From Saccoglossus kowalevskii (taxonomy: Eukaryota; Hemichordata; Enteropneusta; Harrimaniidae): a stretch of DNA of 14,172 nucleotides. The stretch is taken from assembly GCF_000003605.2 (NCBI RefSeq), contig NW_003139317.1, positions 544,207-558,378 of the forward strand, in the 5' to 3' direction. Below, one piece after another: positions 1 through 8,794 of the stretch (its first letter is position 1; every line of letters begins with the position of its first letter). The notes under the pieces were generated by a model that saw only the letters and a list, made by a program, of their open reading frames with translations, had not been told where the DNA came from and made no database searches. A program made the translations under genes and the position numbers.

Positions 1-430
1 TATGTGGGACATATGCACATGCAGTGGTTCAGCGATTCGATCAAAAATGGCCGACTGGCAGCCATCTTGTTTTTTGAAAATGTTGTATTTTGGACATGCT
101 TTGTCAGTTTTCATTCAAACTTGGCACATACTTAGGATACATGTTCATGACAATTTGGATTGAATCAAGGATGGCCGATTGACAGCCATCTGATCATTTT
201 CATTCGTATTTGGCACATACATCATACATGTCACTTTGTTTCATAATCAGATCGAAGATAGCCGAATAACGGCTGTTTTTATTTTTGGCCTTATTACTAT
301 AAATATCTCTGTCACCCATGTATAATTTTCATTGATATTTAGCATGTCATAAATGGGTACATGTCAATTCAATTTGCAATTTGATCAAATATGGCCGACT
401 GACGGCCATCTTGTTTGTTTGAAATGTGAT
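1..430 (+). repeat. Degenerate tandem array of hairpin (ATGGCC..GGCCAT) modules, block 1
   Basis: Four modules of roughly 90-130 bp lie head to tail. Each carries a 19-bp imperfect palindrome: 47-65, 171-189, about 258-276 (weakest) and 391-409. The last is the best, with 7-bp perfect arms ATGGCCG/CGGCCAT around a 5-base loop. Between palindromes the modules share phrases such as TTTTCATT, TTGGCACATAC and ATACATGTCA, and GATCAAA or GAATCAA just before the hairpin. The start is probably cut by the window edge. Block 2 at 3418-4040 belongs to the same family on the same strand. This is dispersed repetitive DNA, probably inside an intron of the acid phosphatase gene. I cannot assign it to a named transposon class. 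Confidence 0.75.
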
Positions 431-617
431 AACTTGGACATGCTTTCACTTGGGATCTATATTTTTCTTTGCTATGTAAATAATAAATAAAATAGTAAAT
501 AAACAATCTGTTATATACGCCACTTTGAACTCAAGTTTCAAGGACACGCTCGCGACAACCCCTCCACTTTAATATGACAAGCACAAAGAGAACTTTCAAA
601 AATTTAACGGGGACTGT

Positions 618-849
618 GTCATTTTCAATGACTTGTTATATTCTATACTGGTTCTTGTGTCATCAACCAATCAAAATTCTTTTTACATTCTTTACTGGTT
701 CTTGTTTCATCAACCAATCAAAATCCTTTTTACATTCTTCACTGGTTCTTGTTTCATCAACCAATCAAAATCCTTTTTACATTCTTCACTGGTTCTTGTT
801 TCATCAACCAATCCAATTTCTTGTTATATTTTTTACTGTTTCTTGTTGT
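618..849 (+). repeat. 47-bp minisatellite, about 4-5 copies
   Basis: The unit starts CTGGTTCTTGT..TCATCAACCAATC and recurs exactly every 47 bp, with starts at 648, 695, 742, 789 and 836 (the last partial). The two central copies are nearly identical. The outer copies diverge, and the sequence before 648 (TTGTTATATTCTATACTG) resembles the end of the fourth copy (TTGTTATATTTTTTACTG), so the array probably began near 618. Because 47 is not a multiple of three and the unit lacks stops in several frames, it creates overlapping open frames of 94 and 72 codons (574-858 and 633-851) with S/F/N-rich translations. I regard these as artefacts. Every unit carries one ACCAATC (CCAAT-box-like) motif. Confidence 0.95.
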
Positions 850-946
850 AGCTGTTGAATAATCCAATAATAATAATTTGTTTCATGCATTGATGTTTTA
901 TAACTTACCATAATTATGTGTTATTGCTTAAGTACATATATAATAG

Positions 947-1077
947 TTAGCGGTCACTATCCTGTCTGGTCTATAGCTGAGCATGGCCCCACTGAGTGTC
1001 TCTTGCAACAACTAAAACCTATGCTGGAAAAATACATGGTTACAGCATACTGCAGTGGACATGACCATAGCTTACAG
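947..1077 (+). CDS. ACP5: Tartrate-resistant (purple) acid phosphatase, penultimate coding exon
   Basis: This exon encodes (V)[14 protein letters not shown]..., ending GHDHSLQ, and matches the C-terminal half of animal type-5 tartrate-resistant acid phosphatase. The family is a di-iron metallophosphoesterase acting on phosphate monoesters in lysosomal or secreted compartments. Visible active-site elements are GHYP (metal-ligand His), the His of AEHG nine residues later (second-shell catalytic His in the family), and GHDH (two more metal-ligand His). All are intact. The donor is clear: CAG|GTAAAC at 1077/1078, phase 0. The acceptor is ambiguous: ATAG|TTAGC (exon from 947) or TTAG|CGGTC (from 951), both with a poor pyrimidine tract. 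The upstream exons carrying the other metal ligands are not in the window. The next exon is at 1852 after a 774-bp intron. Confidence 0.9.
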
Positions 1078-1851
1078 GTAAACCCATCATCTTGATGTTT
1101 GTCATGCAGCATATACGTGTACATCCAAATTTCATGTAAAAATAATGTCTTTCACAAATGCCAGGAGTGAGTGCTGTGTTTGTTCTCAATTCAAATTTTT
1201 GAGCTTGAAACATGTTCTGTAGAAGTGCATAGATTGGTGAGCCATATTTACAATTTACAATTCAGGATTTTTTTTAACGAGTATTTTGCCATATAAATGT
1301 AAATATAGCTGATGATTTCCTTGCATTGATGCTGATTTTCACTATGGTAGATCTGTAATTGGATGATATTGTGCGACATTCATATGTTTCAAATTTAATA
1401 TCACAATAATTTTAACATTTTAGACATTATAACTAGTAAGTTTGTTTCACACTTTCACAGGTTATTTAAAATTGAAGTTGCGATTTAGTTCCGTGATCAC
1501 CCAGCTATGACCTTGTTATATTTCCCCTATGTAGAATTCTAAATTTTGTTTTTTTTTATCGTGCGATTTTTTGTGAATGACAAAAATTCAGGATGGGGAA
1601 TTTTACCTTTCTAGGCAAAAATAACAAACATTATTGCTTGTATCATGTTTATGTGTTCTGATCAGTTGATTTTACCCTGACAGTGACTAGCGAATAGAAA
1701 TCACACTTCTGTACCATAATCTTGATGTACTTTTAAATATTTAAACCAGTTCATTCAGTTTAATAGGTCATCTAGTACCCAGCTTCACAGTATGCCTATT
1801 TATGACACTTACTGGTGGTAATAGTTCAATAAAAATATATTTTATTTTCAG

Positions 1852-2094
1852 CATATCAAAGGAAACGACAGTGTAAACTACTTTGTCGTTGGTTCTGGTG
1901 CTATAGTGGATCCCTCTACTAACCATACAGATGCCATCCCACGTGGATCACTCCAGTTTCATTATGCTGATCCCAATAGTCTTGGGGGATTTGCTTTCGT
2001 TGAAATGACGCATCAAAGTGCAGTGTTCACATTCATTGATGCTACAGCCCATAAAGATCTATACCAAACTACACTTTATCCAAGAAAAAGATGA
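1852..2094 (+). CDS. ACP5: Tartrate-resistant (purple) acid phosphatase, terminal coding exon
   Basis: The acceptor TTTTATTTTCAG precedes CAT at 1852 in phase 0, matching the phase-0 donor at 1077. The exon encodes 80 residues plus TGA (2092-2094), beginning HIKGNDSVNYFVVGSGA. The family landmarks follow in order: the glycine-rich GSGA turn followed by DPS, then LQFHYADPNSLGGFAFVEM, which aligns with LRFHY..DSLGGFAYVE of vertebrate ACP5, then the closing strands and a basic tail LYPRKR. Joined to 947-1077 the reading frame is continuous and the protein ends where vertebrate ACP5 ends. An NHT sequence (residues NHTD) is a possible N-glycosylation site, fitting a secretory or lysosomal enzyme. 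There are no frameshifts or stops, so the gene looks functional at this end. Confidence 0.92.
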   Translation, partial: HIKGNDSVNYFVVGSGAIVDPSTNHTDAIPRGSLQFHYADPNSLGGFAFVEMTHQSAVFTFIDATAHKDLYQTTLYPRKR

Positions 2095-2273
2095 TGACAT
2101 ATAGTTTTATTATAATATTAACTGTCATCAAGGTTGGTATTGGTTACTTCGTTTTGCAACCTTGTGTTTTTCTGTAACATCAGAATGACTAAGAATGGTT
2201 TACGCAACTTCATTCAAATAGATATCTGAGTTTGGTTAACAACTGTTCATCATTTACAAAAGAAAAAATCTGT

Positions 2274-2279
2274 AATAAA
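2274..2279 (+). terminator. Poly(A) signal of the acid phosphatase gene
   Basis: A canonical AATAAA lies 180 bp after the stop codon, followed by a T-rich stretch (TTATTTTTTATTGG) that could serve as the downstream element. A second AATAAA at 3292-3297 could serve a longer transcript, but nothing else supports that. Confidence 0.6.
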
Positions 2280-2299
2280 CATTATTTTTTATTGGAATA

Positions 2300-3410
2300 T
2301 GAAATTGTCATCGAGTCCCATTAGCCAATCAGCAATGGCCTTAAAGTTTGATTTTTGTATCAAATACCCAGTGAAAGTGTTCTAGGTTCTTTGGATAATG
2401 AGCCGTCAATATGCATGGCGTTTTTCCCATATAGGAAACTGAATTTTGCCTTTCATATCATGTTTTTTTTCATGTAGGGTTTGAATGAGTGCTGATACAG
2501 CTTTTCATCAAATGACAGATTCTATTGTTTTTGGTGCTTTGTGTACAATAATATATATTACGTGTTGTTTCCAACAACCAAATTCTATGCAAAGTCTTAA
2601 TTGGCTACTCAACCCTAATAGGTGATTTTCTTGTGTGTTGCGTGAAAGATGCTCGCCGAAGGTTTATGGTAATAATCAAACGATTTGATTTTGAGCTCAA
2701 ATTTCTTTATTTCATAGCTCACATAGAAAGGCCGATCTTTGACAGGGGAATATTGTGTTTGAATACCCGTACTTCATCAAAATTGACCAGCATGAAATGT
2801 GTACAGCACATTATTAAGCATGGAAATATTCCTCAAAATAATTCTGAATCCCATGCGATGTTTGTCGCCACTATGATGCTATGACCTTTGCTTTTCTTGT
2901 TTTTACTTTTGATTTTTCATGCTCAACTTAGGATTTTGCAGTGAGTAGAAAATGGTCTATTGAATTCGTTTATTTTTTTTCTTTTATGAAATTTCAAAAT
3001 TTCAAAAAATATGATGTAATTGTTTGTGGTGAAAATTTGTTATAGGCTTTTGGTCAATGCAACACTGGTTATAAGATTGTGTCTAACAACACCTAACAAT
3101 GAGACCAATCAGAGAGCAGCTAGCTTGATGACAGGTTTTTTCAACGTATAAAATTTTACTTTGTATATATGCTTTGACTCAATTGATCATTCGTAACACT
3201 TCCAGTATTTATCTGTTTTGTTATGTTATTACATGCAACTTGAACAATGCAAAATTATTTGTTCAGATGTTATGTATTATTGCAGAAGATGAATAAAACA
3301 ACCCTTTGAGAATGTCACAGCCTCTTCTGATTATTGTAGTTTAATATATGACAAATGAAATGTCAGCATTTATATGATCTGAGAAATGAATTCAAATATG
3401 TGAAACTATG
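2300..3410. other. Intergenic stretch without recognised genes
   Basis: AT-rich sequence downstream of the acid phosphatase. The longest open frame is 2633-2884 (+, 83 codons). It has no recognisable motif or conserved composition and no splice-site context, so I treat it as chance. Nothing else stands out besides homopolymer T and A runs. Confidence 0.5.
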
Positions 3411-3417
3411 AAACAAA

Positions 3418-4040
3418 ATGGCCACCAGAAAGCCATTTTTAACTGAAAAAAAAATCGAAACATGCATATAAAACCATCATACCAAGATATGCATTTTGAA
3501 AAAAAAAAATGGCTCCCAGTCGACCATCTTCGACAAGGAGTGTCACATACCAAATTTCATTGATGTGAGAATTGAGCAAAAATAGATGAAAAATCCTGAT
3601 TTTCGTTATAATGGCTACCAGGTCTTGAATTGGATTATAACACAAATCAACTTTTTTTGATGTGCTACAACACAATCATCTGCGAACCAAGTTTGGACTG
3701 AGAATTTGAGATATAGGGAGAACTGTCCAAAAAATATGGTCAGTTATATTGTATAGAATCTTGACCAAAATCAACTTGCACCTTTGTGAAATAATATACT
3801 GTTTTTGTACCAATTCTGAATAAATTTAGTAATAATATTAAGTTGTAAGTAAAAATGAACAAAGTTGAGTAATTTTGATGAACAAAATGGTCACTAGTTG
3901 GCCAATTTGAATAAAATCTGGAAAATACTGGTAATGAATTGAACAGAATCAGCCAGTACAACAAATAGAAAATGTAGGTTTTTAGGATATTTTTGGATCA
4001 AATATGGCCAGTAAGTCATTTTGAACAACTGGGGCATATG
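3418..4040 (+). repeat. Degenerate tandem array of hairpin modules, block 2
   Basis: About six modules of the same family as 1-430, same orientation. The 19-bp palindromes at 3418-3436 (ATGGCCACC..GCCAT) and 3509-3527 are recognisable. Weaker remnants start near 3611, 3736, 3887 and 4004. Spacing is about 90-150 bp. Between them recur phrases like CATACCAAATTTCATTGATG, CATCATACATGTACCAAGTT and AAACAAAATGG. The trailing sequence to about 4115 (ACCAAGTTAGGAGAAAATC..) may belong to the same element. The small - strand open frames here (3439-3675, 3740-3964) are repeat sequence read backwards. Confidence 0.7.
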
Positions 4041-4119
4041 TATACCATCATGCATCATACATGTACCAAGTTAGGAGAAAATCAGTCCATGAACTTCAGA
4101 AATACTACAGTGAACGGAA

Positions 4120-6090
4120 ACCAATTGATCCATAAGCCCCTGGACTGTGTCTAGTCGATCGGAGCTAATTATTATGGATACAGACTAATCTCAAGGAAGT
4201 GAAAGAAATTGTATGTTCTATATGTATACATATCAACCTTCAAGTACCATCACGTATCATCACATTCATACGTTTAAAAAATGAGGTTCACAGCCATTCT
4301 GAAATTCAATGAAAAATGACGAAATATCACACCGAAAGTCGTCACTTCTATAATTGGATGAGAAAAAAACGTGTGTGCGATTTTAAGAATCTCAAATGTA
4401 ATATAGACGTTTGAAAAAAAATTGGTTGAGCTTACACTGAATTGTTCATTCCAGTTATTTCATCTTCCTGTTGTAATGGTAAATTCACACAACTGTATTG
4501 ATTACATATCAACGTAGAGAAAATGTGCTGGTGTCTGTTTTGAAAAAAACATTAATGATCATTTTACTTAGTGGAAGTTCATTAGTGGAAACATTTTGGG
4601 GTTGGGGGACAGGCATTGTGAAAACTTCATATATATAACCATCATTTATCAATATATTTAAATTCATTTGATGGAATTTTAAAGGGAAAGTCAAGGCTAA
4701 CAACATAATACTCCCAGATAAAAGAGCTCGGCAAATGTAAGAACATGCAATTTACATCTTTTTCATATCATTTTTATTCTCTAGAATATGTATGTCTTGT
4801 GTAGTCCGCCATCTTGATTCTTCAGCAAAGGATTTTGGGTAAAGTATGACATCATAGAATCTGTTGTCAGAAATTAGGAAATCCAATCGCCTTCTTCTGA
4901 GTTCTGTTGTATGGGGGCATTACATAATGCGTCACTCGCACGTCTTGAACCGGAGTTCATGTACGTTGTTGGTTAGACTTGCTTAAAAGTGAATTTTTTC
5001 CCAATATTTTATATTTAACTCATCAAAAAAATCAGTGAAAATTAACTCCATACAAAACACCCGAAACGAAAGATATTATAAAATATAAGGCAAATATTGC
5101 ATAACTTACCCTTAATTACCTGTCCAAGGACGCAGTGTAGTGTTAACGGGAATTGAGATTCTTGTGTAATAATTACGAATTTTGCTGCTTTTGTCGGATT
5201 CTACGATAATTTATTACAACCACTGTGATGTCAGACTGTGATGATGAGACTCTCAGTTCGCAGGCTGCGGGAAATAATCGCAAACTGACTTGACAGGTGA
5301 ATATAATAAAAAAAAATAACCGATTAAATAATAAAAAAAAAATGCAGTTTATTGTGAATTTTGGGTAAGAATATTCAGTGTGGAACAATACAAGTCCGTG
5401 CCAAAGATCTGTTAAACTCATTTCTCCACATCGCGCCCCGTGCATGCAGATAAACGGAAAGTATAGTGACCCTCACCGTGTGCGCCCGCTTACGTTGAAG
5501 ATGGAATAAACTTTCATGCTGTCAAAGAAATTGTCAATATAGGGCATGCCCTCACCCACCGTCCCTCACCCAATGATCTCAGAGTCGCCATACTGACCCA
5601 AACTTGTAATCCAGAAAAAAAGAAAGAGCTATCTCCCCTATAGTTGGAACTTTATCACAACTTAGGTCAACTAAGCCACTCCTCTTGATGTATAATTCCT
5701 ACTACATTACGCCAAAAGCATTTGTACCACGAAAGTGTCATACTTTGGTATTTCTGTCAAATAATACGTCCGATTTGCTTGAATATTAGTGGTCACATTG
5801 CATTCTTTTAAAACTTTGCCCTATAGTGAAAATAAGGACAGCACAGAAGTGTATGAATGGTCGAGAGAATGCAACATAATTCCGTTGTCCAATTGTTGCG
5901 CCTGCGTACGATGAACACAAATTTGAAAGCGTACCGTCGGTGACCGTTGAATAATTCAGCGTAAAAATGGTTTCTGTGTATACACATTTAATCACGCCAT
6001 ATGGCATAACAAATTTAAATTGTGCATAAGACTTTGAATTATAATAATACAATGTTAAAATAATTTGTCCCGATTACACTTCATTTTTTC
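4120..6090. other. Long non-genic interval
   Basis: I find no recognisable gene. The composition becomes less AT-rich around 4890-5000 and 5400-5600. A small open frame with an ordinary-looking translation (MSDCDDETLSSQAAGNNRKL, then T and TGA) lies at 5228-5293, but it has no usable donor before its stop. Positions 4806-4816 (CCGCCATCTTG), read on the - strand, look like a start codon in an ideal context (AAGATGGCGG), but the frame closes after 12 codons. The same GCCATCTTG string occurs in the hairpin repeats. The - strand frames at 4509-4706, 5173-5445 and 5786-6052 show no family features. Confidence 0.5.
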
Positions 6091-6091
6091 A

Positions 6092-6119
6092 TATATATAC
6101 ACTGTCGTCGCATATTTCA
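6092..6119 (+). promoter_or_regulatory. Candidate TATA box and initiator for the F-box gene
   Basis: TATATATAC at about 6092-6100 is followed 27 bp later by TTTCAGCC, an initiator-like sequence with the A at 6119. This is standard TATA-to-start spacing. If used, it gives a 5' leader of about 275 bases to the first in-frame ATG at 6394. Alternatives: TTTGTTTAGTTTCAG ending at 6180 could be a splice acceptor for an upstream non-coding exon, and a CCAAT box (ACCAATCAG, 6256-6264) would suit a start nearer 6330. Confidence 0.3.
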
Positions 6120-6229
6120 GCCCAAATTGTGAGAGTTCTTCACACCGATTTACTGCAAGAAATTATTTGTTTAGTTTCAGGAAAGTGATTTTTTTTTCTG
6201 TTGACAACGAGGCTAAGGATTTAAACGAA

Positions 6230-6349
6230 ATGCAAATTTAGTCACGGTAGCAATAACCAATCAGGAGACATACCACAAAAGTCGATATTCAAATTAGAAC
6301 CACCCAACGAAATGAAGTAATATTGTCTCGATCGATGCAGCTTTGTTAA
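6230..6349 (+). promoter_or_regulatory. Three minimal uORFs in the presumed leader of the F-box gene
   Basis: Every ATG between the candidate initiator and 6394 opens a tiny frame that closes before the main ORF: 6230-6241 (M-Q-I-stop), 6312-6320 (M-K-stop) and 6335-6349 (M-Q-L-C-stop). If the transcript includes them, they would be expected to lower main-ORF translation or allow reinitiation. This depends wholly on where transcription starts, since a start after the CCAAT box could exclude the first or all of them. Confidence 0.35.
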
Positions 6350-6393
6350 GAGTTCTGACAGGAATATTGGGCGATCTCTTTCTTTCGGGAATC

Positions 6394-7089
6394 ATGTTCC
6401 TATCGACGTACTTGTTAACGACCATGGTTATTTTGGGATGTGTCATGCGTAAACTGTTATTTCTTGTAATAGGCAGCAAAGTATCGCCGGATATTGGAAG
6501 GACTCCACTCGCAGAATGCAGATCACAACTGAGATCACCTTTGCCGAAGTACGTACACTTGAAATTACGGTTGCGCAAGATTGATGCGATCTCAACTGAA
6601 AAACGTAGACAGCCGAAAGAAGATCTGGACTCTAGTAATATGGTAAAGCATCTCAATCCATTCATTTACTTACCTGACCACGTCGTTGGTAATATATTCA
6701 AATATTTACCAACCTGTGAATTGGCCGCATTGAAGTGCACCTGTAAGGACTTCAAGTGGGTGATTGAAGAATTCGACATTGTCGGTAACGATTCGAAATG
6801 GTGCACCGACCCCAAGTACCGGGACGACCCGTGCATGCAGTGTGGAAAACTAATGGATCCACGGGGTGATGTCTCACTGTGCAGGTGGCATCCGAAAATA
6901 TATTACAAATGTGGGGATTATAATTTTTGGACTTGTTGTTTCGTGACGGACGAGAACGCTCTTGGTTGTACTTTGAATCGACATGACAACAACTGGATCT
7001 TAAAAAAAGAAAGACTTAAGAGAATACCAAGAAAACAGACAAAGAGAAAGTGTATGCCCCACAGAATCGTTGACTATGACTTTGACTGA
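6394..7089 (+). CDS. F-box protein with C-terminal CHORD-like zinc-binding module
   Basis: Single exon, 231 aa from the first in-frame ATG (6394). The frame is open from the TGA at 6313-6315. Counting from this Met, an F-box occupies about residues 88-130 (FIYLPDHVVGNIFKYLPTCE, then LxxLKCTCKDF, closing VIEEFDI). F-boxes bind SKP1 in SCF ubiquitin ligases. Residues 147-197 have the Cys/His grid C-x2-C-x12-C-x2-HP-x6-C-x5-WTCC-x9-GC-x4-H. This matches the CHORD module (CxxHPG..FH..WSCC..GC..H), including the exact 14-residue gap between HP-His and CC. The first pair is C-x2-C instead of C-x4-C, and one His is replaced by Cys. A basic tail follows (RKQTKRK). Alternative starts are 6424 (ACCATGG, a better Kozak context) and 6640 (just before the F-box, AATATGG). 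The first 30 residues are strikingly hydrophobic. Probable role: substrate adaptor for ubiquitination; substrate unknown. Confidence 0.8.
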   Translation: MFLSTYLLTTMVILGCVMRKLLFLVIGSKVSPDIGRTPLAECRSQLRSPLPKYVHLKLRLRKIDAISTEKRRQPKEDLDSSNMVKHLNPFIYLPDHVVGNIFKYLPTCELAALKCTCKDFKWVIEEFDIVGNDSKWCTDPKYRDDPCMQCGKLMDPRGDVSLCRWHPKIYYKCGDYNFWTCCFVTDENALGCTLNRHDNNWILKKERLKRIPRKQTKRKCMPHRIVDYDFD

Positions 7090-7246
7090 TGTATGTGTAA
7101 TGAGGCGGAGGCGAACTGGAATTTACGATTTCTACTTGTATTTTAACATTCCATGGAATATTAAAAAAAATCATCAATTCTATCCCATATTTGCAATGTT
7201 TTTTAAAACCTTAATAGTTTCTGGTTAATGTTTTTAGTATTTCTAT

Positions 7247-7248
7247 AA

Positions 7249-7283
<35 letters not shown>

Positions 7284-7285
7284 AT
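7247..7285 (+). repeat. (AAAT)n microsatellite carrying the poly(A) signal
   Basis: A perfect tetranucleotide run of nearly ten units begins 158 bp after the F-box stop codon. It contains nine overlapping AATAAA hexamers, one every 4 bp (first at 7247-7252, last at 7279-7284). It is the only AATAAA cluster near the gene end and is therefore its likely polyadenylation signal. Alternatively it is the tetranucleotide tail of an old retroposon inserted in, or carried with, this intronless gene. Confidence 0.9.
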
Positions 7286-7289
7286 TATA

Positions 7290-8790
7290 TGCTGACTCAT
7301 GACGTTTTACCTCTATGTCAGTGTCGATATTTGCAACTCTGTTTTACGTTCAAAAGTTCACGTATACAATAACTCCCGAGGACGTTGAATCTTCCCAGGG
7401 TTAAATTAAAACTCGTACAAAGGCCACAAGCACATTTTGTTCTCATACATACAGCGAACAAAAATTCCGTGTTTGACATAGGGAGCGATACTCCTAGTTT
7501 CCAAATGGATTATTCTGAAAAAGCTATTTAACATGTGTTACGCAATGCTCAAATGCAGACATTCGTAATCACATTTACATATTGAAATCGTGGTTGGTAG
7601 TCGTTGTACTTGGTAAACAATAGCATACATTGCCATTGTCACGGTCTCGTGTAAAGTGAAAATAAGCATACATTTGTATAGGGGCACTGACACGTATACT
7701 GATTCCATAACTATTAAAGATTAAATTTTATTACAAGTCTTGCTGTTTGTTTTTTCAAAAAATAAAAACAAAACAAAACATTAAGTTAAAAATGGTTACA
7801 ATACAAACATCAATTTTCGCAAAATTCAGTATCTCATATGTCAAAGCTCAGACAACTATTCTCTGAGGTCACAGCAATCAGCTCGTCAAAAAAATACGAT
7901 TAAGCCTCAGGACGTTAATTTGATGTCAAAAACGACGGGCATACAAAAATAGCTTCGCTCGGTCTTCAATGACAGAAAAAAAATAGACACCATTATATGC
8001 AAACACGCATCAATTTATCTATTGTCATTCTAGATAGTCCATACGGATAGGTTATCTTTGTATACGTGTATTCATTATTCAGAAAATTTGGAAGCTATTG
8101 AACATTACTGAAACTCCACTCACATCGCTACTCGTATGAAGAAACACTGTCCAACGCGAAATCCAAGTAAACCACTAAGTAAGTTCTGCATACACAAACC
8201 AAACAGCCTCTTTCAGGGCCACAACATCCCCCAAAACGGAACTACCGTAAAAATATCTAATTATGTCAATGTGTGTTGTTGTAAATGAGTGTCGATTTAG
8301 TGTCAGACTCACAAATATTGTAACTGAAAACAGACCAGCGCCGCGAGATGTTCTTTGAATAAAAACAATAGTATCAGCACAGATCTGCTCGCGGTGGCGT
8401 TTTGGGGTCACCGTGTTTTCCCCACAAATTTAGCCGTCACGTAACAAGCTCTTAAGGCGAAACAACAATCGGGATGAATAATTCATCAATGTATGTATCT
8501 TTCGCTCATATGTATATACACAATTCGCCAAGCACGTAAAAGCGTTGCTATTTGTTACACGCATGAACGATGCCATCTCTGTAATAATCATTTCATCTCT
8601 GTGATTAATCATTATTATGCATTTTGTTTCTCACATGAAACGATAGGGCCCCCATCAGTCGACGTGAAAATTCATATAGCCACAGGTCTCATTGTAGATC
8701 TGTATAAGAACTCAAAAGTCCGAAGTAATTACATCTCTCGTACTAAACATGACACGCTGTTAAATACTTCAAACAAATTATATGTGCTAT
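7290..8790. other. Intergenic stretch without recognised genes
   Basis: No family motif is found on either strand. The - strand frames 8175-8411 and 8430-8612 and the + frame beginning at 8493 have no recognisable domains. The + frame at 8493-9011 (172 codons) is the longest after the F-box gene, but its second half lies in the TAGACC repeat (8795-9080), where it also ends, so I do not call it a gene. A short less AT-rich patch at about 8330-8460 (GCGCCGCGAG, CTCGCGGTGGCG) has no assignable role. Confidence 0.45.
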
Positions 8791-8794
8791 TGAA

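Noticed and set aside
574-858. Overlapping + strand ORFs of 94 and 72 codons as a repetitive small protein
   Set aside because: They are the 47-bp minisatellite read in shifting frames. The composition is repeat-driven and both frames are equally open.
2633-2884. 83-codon + strand ORF as a gene
   Set aside because: No recognisable motif, no splice or poly(A) context, and a length expected by chance in this much sequence.
4806-4816. Minus-strand AAGATGGCGG as a YY1/Kozak-type gene start
   Set aside because: The frame closes after 12 codons without a donor, and the same GCCATCTTG string belongs to the nearby hairpin repeat family.
4918-4931. GCATTACATAATGC near-palindrome as a bZIP operator
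   Set aside because: A single short palindrome with no adjacent promoter or gene; not distinguishable from chance.
5173-5445. 90-codon - strand ORF starting in a GC-richer patch
   Set aside because: The composition is dominated by homopolymer-driven Phe/Lys runs and no family features are seen.
6294-6665. 123-codon - strand ORF opposite the F-box gene
   Set aside because: It is the antisense shadow of the real gene, with no domain on this strand.
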